From Sternotherus odoratus (taxonomy: Eukaryota > Chordata > Testudines > Kinosternidae), in the NCBI GenBank assembly GCA_032164245.1, contig JAVMKO010000001.1, positions 20,125,603-20,189,602 of the forward strand: a DNA stretch of 64,000 nucleotides, read 5' to 3'. A program made the position numbers and the translations under genes. This document shows, one piece after another, positions 59,052 to 64,000 of the stretch (the first letter of the stretch is position 1; each line of letters begins with the position of its first letter). The notes below the pieces were generated by a model, which was not told the DNA's origin, made no database searches, and saw only the letters and a list, made by a program, of their open reading frames with translations.

Positions 59052-59234
59052 TATACAGTACTGCTGTGGCCCGTGGTATAGTTCTTCTGTGGTTAGCTGA
59101 GTAAATAGCCACATTTTCAAAAGTGGACGTTAATATTGAATACTTCATTTTCAAGTGCTCCTCTTGAGGTATCTTCAACTTACTTCTCAAAGGGGCTGAG
59201 TCTCTGCAATTCTAATTGCAACCCCCATCTTTTC

Positions 59235-59416
59235 ATGTTCTTAATATGTGTGTATATATATATACCTTCTGATTGTATTTTCCACTACATGCATCTGATT
59301 AAGTGGGTTTTAATCCATGAAAGCTTATGACCAAATACATTTGTTAGTCTCTAGCGTGCCACAAGTACTCCTCATTATTTCTGCAGATACAGACTAATAC
59401 GGCTATTACTCTGAAA
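59235..59416 (+). mobile_element. PLE 3' end fragment
   Basis: Plus-strand PLE terminus: 'ATGCATCTGATTAAGTGGGT', 'catgaaagcttatgaccaaatacatttgttagtctc', 'gtgccacaagtactcc', 'gatacagactaatacggctattactctgaaa'. A decayed hammerhead core (CTGATTA at 59294-59300, GAAA at 59319-59322) is present. The left boundary is uncertain. Confidence 0.82.
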
Positions 59417-59428
59417 CATCCCCCACAG

Positions 59429-59600
59429 GTTTAAGATTAGCAGCCATGTTAGTAATATGCTAATGTACAACTTTTTTTTGCTTTCTGTGTGTATAAATGC
59501 ATCTTACTTCTGTTCCATTCTATGCATCTGATGAAGTGGGCTCACGAAAGCTTATGCTGAAATAAACTGGTTAGTCTCTAAGGTGCTACAAAGTGTTCCT
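59429..59600 (+). mobile_element. Mini-PLE, 172 bp, with 12-bp duplication
   Basis: A short minus-strand terminal remnant ('TTAAGATTAGCAGCCATGTT') joins a plus-strand 3' end ('gcatctgatgaagtgggctcac', 'aaataaactggttagtctctaaggtgctac'). It is flanked by a perfect 12-bp duplication CATCCCCCACAG (59417-59428, 59601-59612). It inserted exactly at the end of the PLE at 59235-59416. Confidence 0.85.
59525..59561 (+). ncRNA. Hammerhead-like core, shortened stem II
   Basis: CTGATGA (59528-59534), then a stem II reduced to GTG-GGCT-CAC, GAAA (59546-59549) and GC-TTAT-GC. The core letters are intact. The base after the stem III closing U is G, which is not permitted at the cleavage site, so activity is unlikely. 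Confidence 0.5.
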
Positions 59601-60297
59601 CATCCCCCACAGTTATCCGTGGCTTTCCTCAACTCCCTCAGCCCCTCCCCCACCATCACTCACTCCTGTTTCCTGCTACCTGCCTATGTGGAATGTGAGG
59701 CCTCCCTCACACCTGTATACAAAGCTTCGGGTAGTGCACTGAGGGGAACTCAGCAAAGTGACTTCTTTTTACTAGTGAGAAAAAACCCTAGACTAACTGC
59801 ATGCAGGTTTTTCTGCGTGCAACAGATGCTCTTTAACATCGATCACTCCTGTACTTCCATAAACCCTAACAAATAACAAAACCATATGTAGTGCAGAATG
59901 AGAGAGAAATAAACAGGCTGCACCTACAGCTCTAATATAATAGCTTAACATGTGAAGTAAAGGCCAAGTACTGGGCAAGAATATTTGTTTAATTTTATCA
60001 TAGATGTGACTTCAGTAGAGTTTAGTTAAAGAAATATACTGCTTCAGGAGATACTTCGGCATGGGGAGGAAATCAAACATTTCTCCTTATTCAGAACTAA
60101 AGCAATACTGTGTATATTAAATCAGTCCTGGTGCTCACGAAATGGCAGTGCAAAAACTTCATACAACTGTGATTCTGATCTGTTTCTAATCAACCTATAT
60201 TAAAATATGAGCTGTTTTTATTTAAGTAGGTCCATCAATGGGTTTGGCAAATTACTGCCATCTGATGGAGCAGTCTGTAAAATTATTCTGCACAACT

Positions 60298-60669
60298 TCC
60301 ATCAATTGGATGCCATCAGTTTAGGCTTAAATAGGGACTGGGAGTGGCTGGGTCATTACACCAATTGAATCTATTTCCCCATGTTAAGTATCCTCACACC
60401 TTGTCAACCGTCTGATATGGGCCATCTTGAATATCACTACAACGGTGTGGTTTTTTTTCTCCTTCTGATAATAGCTCATAATAATTAAATAGCCTCTTTG
60501 AATTGGTATGGCAACTTCCATCTACTGTCTGTTCCATTCTATGCATCCGATGAAATGGACTGTAGCCTACGAAAGCTTATGCTTAAATACATTTGTTAGT
60601 CTCTGAGGTGCCACAAGTACTCCTGTTCTTTTTGCGGATACAGACTAACACGGCTGCTATTCTGAAACC
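60298..60669 (+). mobile_element. 5'-truncated PLE copy with 11-bp duplication
   Basis: It starts inside the endonuclease C-terminus ('ISLGLNRDWEWLGHYTN' at about 60315-60367), runs through the 3' UTR and ends '...cacggctgctattctgaaacc'. The 11-bp duplication TCTGCACAACT (60287-60297, 60670-60680) is perfect. Unlike PLE-1 it has no inverted 5' arm. Hammerhead-like core: CCGATGA (60547-60553) and GAAA (60571-60574), with U after stem III and a permitted U at the cleavage site, but one core change. Confidence 0.9.
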
Positions 60670-60689
60670 TCTGCACAACTAGTTTATAC

Positions 60690-61250
60690 CCCCCTCCAAC
60701 GGACCCCACACTCGCTCAGCTCTCTGCCCCTCCCCCCTCCAACGGACCACGCACTCGCTCAGCTCTCTTCCCCCCTCAGGTAAGAATTGAAAAATTTTAA
60801 AATCTCACCCCCCTCCCCCCACTCCAATGCCCCCCCCACTCGCTCAGCTCTCTCCCCCTCCCCCCTCCAAGGGCCCCCCACTCGCTCAGCTCTCTCCCCC
60901 CTCTCCCCTCCAACGGCCCCCCCACTCGCTCAGCTCTCTCCCCCCTCAGGTAAGAATCAATTTTTTTAAATCTCCCCCTCTCCCCCCGCCAACGGACCAC
61001 GCACTCGCTCAGCTCTCTCCCCCCTCAGGTAAGAATTGAAAATTTTTAAAATCTCCCCCCCCTCCCCCCACTCCAACGCCCCCCCCACTCGCTCAGCTCT
61101 CTCCCCCTCCCCCCTCCAAGGGCCCCCCACTCGCTCAGCTCTCTCCCCCCTCCAACAGCCCCCCCACTCACTCAGCTCTCTCCCCTCTCCGCCCTCCAAC
61201 AGACCCCTCACTCGCTCAGCTCTCTCCCCCCTCCCCCCCTCCGACGGACC
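60690..61250. repeat. C-rich minisatellite
   Basis: About ten copies of ACTCGCTCAGCTCTC(T) are embedded in CCCCTCC and 'CCAACGGACC' spacers, monomer about 35-45 bp. Three copies are followed by CAGGTAAGAAT and a short A/T-rich segment, giving a higher-order period of roughly 80-180 bp. Open frames here are repeat translations. Confidence 0.9.
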
Positions 61251-61276
61251 CGAGCAACGCCGGGTATTTTTGCTAG
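61241..61276 (+). mobile_element. Helitron-like 3' terminus
   Basis: A 5-bp hairpin ACCCG/CGGGT (61248-61252 and 61261-61265, loop AGCAACGC) is followed 7 bases later by CTAG (61273-61276) and then T. This is the canonical Helitron 3' end (hairpin, CTRR, insertion before T), and GAGCAACGCCGGGTA is a form known from many Helitrons. The 5' TC end was not located; the minisatellite is probably carried inside the element. Confidence 0.65.
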
Positions 61277-62693
61277 TTGTGGATATAAAAGAATTTCAGA
61301 GTTTAGTTTATAAAAGAGTTTAGTTAGGTTAGTCCTGTAATTTTTGTTTGTGATCTTGTGATATATCTTTGTTGCTTTTTTTCAAATTCCAAAATCACGT
61401 CGGTGCTTTTGAAAATCCCACCACAAATACTGGAAATTTTGCCCTTAACCTTTCCATAGATATCTCAAGTCCTAAAATGATATATTCTAGAATCTGACAT
61501 GTATTATGTTCAGTGTCTGCCTTTCTACCAGATAAGCTATCATATGAAAGAGTTTGGCTTAAGATAGATTTAGGTTCTTATTTGGTCATTTCATTCCCAT
61601 CAGTCAAGAACATGATAGAACAATGGAAGAACAATGTGTCATTGTAACTCCATAAATATTACCATTCAATCATTGTTACCAACACTTACATTCATTAAGA
61701 TACCATATCACCTATTACGGATCTTTACTTACAGAGCTACAGTGATTAATGCATCTAACAACCTCCTGCCTTGGAAGTACATTTAATGTAATGCTCTTGA
61801 TCTCTCTAACCTTTTCTTGGATTTGACGTGTTTATTTTCATTGAATTAATTTTCTAAAAAAGGGCAAGGTAATGCTTACTTATACTCAGACAGCTAACCT
61901 CTTTCTTCATGGAATGGATGATTAGTTTTGCTTTCCAAGAAAATGACTTGAATATATCAAACATCCTAAGATATTGTGTAGGCATTATGACTACAAAAAA
62001 TGGCACAGTAAATTGTTCATACTGGAGTATAGCAGCTACAGTATAATTAGTGCTACTTTTAGTGATCCGTATATCTTCATTAGTACATAGTATTCTCTCA
62101 TTCATAATTCTCTTCATGATGACTCATAAAATGAACAGTGTGTACTCATTTCGTGCCAAAACTCATTTTGCTTTTCAATCACCCAAACCCATCTGCATGT
62201 CCTTTGTATGACTAGAGTATATATTTTCATTCAAATGAACTTACAGCTTGCTTAGGACGTTATCCCAAATTCTTTTCCTTAAGACCTCTTTAGATAAATG
62301 CAAATACTTTAGTTTCTTATTCTAAAGTTCTTTCTGGAATGGGAAATTTTTTTCTAAGAAAGACTTACATAATTTTTTTTATAGTTCAGAAAGCCTACAA
62401 CAATGTATAGTTTAATGTCCAAAGCTGAATGTAGTTTAAAGACCAGACATGGTGTTTCCATTTGCAGGGTGGTAAGCTTTTCTAGTAATCTCTTCCAAAG
62501 ATCCAGCAGAAATCAGAATAAAATGAGCTCTGAATTTGACCTCTAAAAGACTTTGCACATTGCTGTTGTTATGATACATTCAATTTTCTAAATTGTCTGC
62601 CTTGTTTTTTGGTGAAATTATCTCCCCCTAAATCCACCACATGTTCATTACATATATTCACTACAACAGTGTGAATATATCTGTTGCTGTAGT
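61277..62693. other. Single-copy AT-rich DNA
   Basis: No gene or clear repeat recognised. Confidence 0.4.
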
Positions 62694-62701
62694 CCTCACA
62701 T

Positions 62702-62964
62702 CAGGGCCGGTGTAACCACTAGGCAAACTAGGCGGCTGCCTACGGTGCCAAGATTGGGGGCACCAAAAAGTGCTCGGGCCAGGGTGGCGGTTGAACTCCA
62801 TGTTCTGCTTGGGGGGGGGGGGGCGGAGCACAAGGGCTCCGTGCCTGACTCCCGCTGGGGAGGGAGGGCACGAGGGCTTCGTGCCCATGTCCCTGCGGTG
62901 GAGTGGGAGGGGGCGCAAGGTGGAAGTTTCCCCTAGGGCGCCAAATATCCTTGGACCGGCCTTG
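62702..62964. mobile_element. hAT MITE
   Basis: A 263-bp element, ends CAGGGCCGG and CCGGCCTTG, subterminal 'gcctacggtgccaa' and 'ctagggcgccaaa', and a near-perfect 8-bp duplication CCTCACAT / CCTTACAT (62694-62701, 62965-62972). Its ends resemble those of 51365-52306. A run of about 12 G lies near 62810-62822. Confidence 0.88.
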
Positions 62965-63482
62965 CCTTACATGCCATTTTCCAGCGACTCTTGTCTTCCC
63001 TTTCAAGAGTACTATACTTCGGTACCATGTCTTTGAGAAAAGTTTGTAGAATGAAGTGGTTTTAGTTAATCTGCCAAAAAGCAATATAGAATTTTTCTGC
63101 CACTTAATTAGTATACTTACTATTTGTTCCTTTTATCGTTTTGACCAAAAGACCCTTTAGAACATGTGTGATCCCTTCATATTTTTTTTAAATTAAAAAT
63201 GGCTGCAATACTTGTAATTTCTGTAAATGTGATTAACATCAAGACAGGCACTTTTGGTGAGTCCAGAAAGCACTTAATGGGCCATGACCACTGGAAGAGC
63301 ACTCAGGAGGAATACCATGTGCATATTCATTTTTTATTTACTCTGTGCCTCCTAACGTGCAATTTTAGGTGCCTGATTAGCAAAGAACTTAAGCATGTGG
63401 CATGCTTAGTTGTATTTACATCCTCAAGTCCAACCCTAGTTAATAACTTTTAAGCATTTGGTTAAATGCCATGGAAGTAGAG

Positions 63483-64000
63483 AATCAGAGAGGTAGCCGT
63501 GCTAGTCTGGAATAGCAGAGGTAACAAAGAGTCCTGTGGCACCTTAAAGACTAACTAAAGTATTGAAGCATAAGCTTTCGTGGGCTAATACCCACTTCAT
63601 CAGATGCAAGCAGTGGAAGTGTCCAGGGGCAGGTATAGATAAGTAGGCATGAACAAGGTAGGAGGTAACAAGGTTAGTCCAATCAGCCTGAACCAGCCTG
63701 TTATCTCAAATCAGGGAGGGTGAGGTATTCCTTTAGCAGCTGAATTGGAGGTGTGAACTCGGAGAGAGGAGTTTTTGTAATTATCAAGCCATTCAAGATC
63801 TTTGTTCAATCCCAGATTGATTGTGTCAAATTTGCAAATGAATTGCAGCTCTGCAGTTTCTCTTTGCAGTCTGGTCTTGAAGTTTTTTTGCTGCAACATG
63901 GTGACTTTTAAATCTGTAATTGTGTGTCCAGGCAGGTTGAAGTGTTCTCCTACAGGTTTTTGTATATTGCCATTCCTGATATCTGATTTGTGTCCATTTA
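63483..64000 (-). mobile_element. PLE copy running off the window
   Basis: The terminal block at 63483-63565 ('GAGGTAGCCGTGCTAGTCTG', 'ggcaccttaaagactaac') is followed by 3' UTR and, from 63900 back to 63711 on the minus strand, the endonuclease C-terminus: QQKNFKTRLQRETAELQFICKFDTINLGLNKDLEWLDNY. It continues upstream through the 'HTITDL' and 'KPVGEHFNLPGH' codons to the window edge. The terminal block is nearly identical to the 82-bp insertion at 47121-47202. Confidence 0.9.
63565..63612 (-). ncRNA. Best-preserved hammerhead-ribozyme-like motif
   Basis: On the minus strand: CTGATGA (63597-63603), stem II GTGGG-TATTA... closing with CCCAC, GAAA (63576-63579), stem III GC-TTAT-GC, then U and a permitted U. 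All conserved core bases are intact. Stem I pairing is weak in a single copy; the flanks also allow GCAU/AUGC pairing across the core. Related PLE hammerheads have been proposed to act as dimers. Confidence 0.7.

Noticed and set aside
60776..61035. Repeated CAGGTAAGAAT as splice donors of real exons
   Set aside because: They are part of a tandem repeat unit; no conserved exon or acceptor partner is visible. Cryptic use cannot be excluded.
60690..61250. CRISPR array
   Set aside because: The spacing is irregular, the spacers are themselves repeats, and the genome context is vertebrate.

Overview
This window looks like non-coding vertebrate DNA, most likely from a cryptodiran turtle. The evidence is the repeat content: CR1 retrotransposon 3' ends, Penelope-like elements (PLEs) whose ends carry the 'GTGCCACAAGTACTCC' and 'GATGAAGTGGGC...GCCCACGAAAGC' blocks I recognise from turtle genomes, MIR/CORE-SINE relics, many small hAT elements with 8-bp duplications, PIF/Harbinger-like elements with TAA duplications, and solo LTRs. 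I found no host protein-coding exon, tRNA or rRNA gene. The longest open frames lie in GC-rich repeats, and the only recognisable protein fragments belong to PLE and CR1 elements. The window is probably intergenic or inside a large intron.

Layout. 0-6.5 kb: MIR and CR1 relics, palindromic MITEs and a solo LTR (4617-5414). 6.5-8.6 kb: the best-preserved PLE, with reverse transcriptase and GIY-YIG endonuclease relics, flanked by a perfect 13-bp duplication. 8.6-13 kb: mostly single-copy AT-rich DNA with one candidate enhancer-like block. 13-14.2 kb: a MITE and a GC-rich composite repeat. 14.5-22.4 kb: CR1 copies, one split by a solo LTR, two adjacent solo LTRs of another family, and a 162-bp mini-PLE. 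22.4-30 kb: mainly single-copy DNA. 30-36.9 kb: a dense nest in which a PLE of a second family is split by a hAT element that itself holds two LTRs, with further solo LTR and hAT insertions nearby. 37-42.6 kb: mostly single-copy AT-rich DNA. 42.8-47.2 kb: Harbinger-like elements nested in one another, plus three PLE fragments. 47.2-51.3 kb: mostly single-copy. 51.3-53.1 kb: a G-rich hAT element and a solo LTR. 55.2-58.1 kb: CR1 and MIR relics. 58.5-64 kb: hAT elements, four PLE copies, and a C-rich minisatellite ending in a Helitron-like 3' terminus.

The window is best read as a record of transposition. Target-site duplications (TSDs) fix the boundaries of many insertions to the base and give a relative order where they are nested. 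The most interesting theme is the PLE family: at least three loci have a head-to-head organisation, with the 3' end present in inverted orientation at both ends. Two of these, one only 162 bp long, sit between perfect 12-13 bp TSDs, so each inserted as one unit. The PLE ends also carry hammerhead-ribozyme-like cores.
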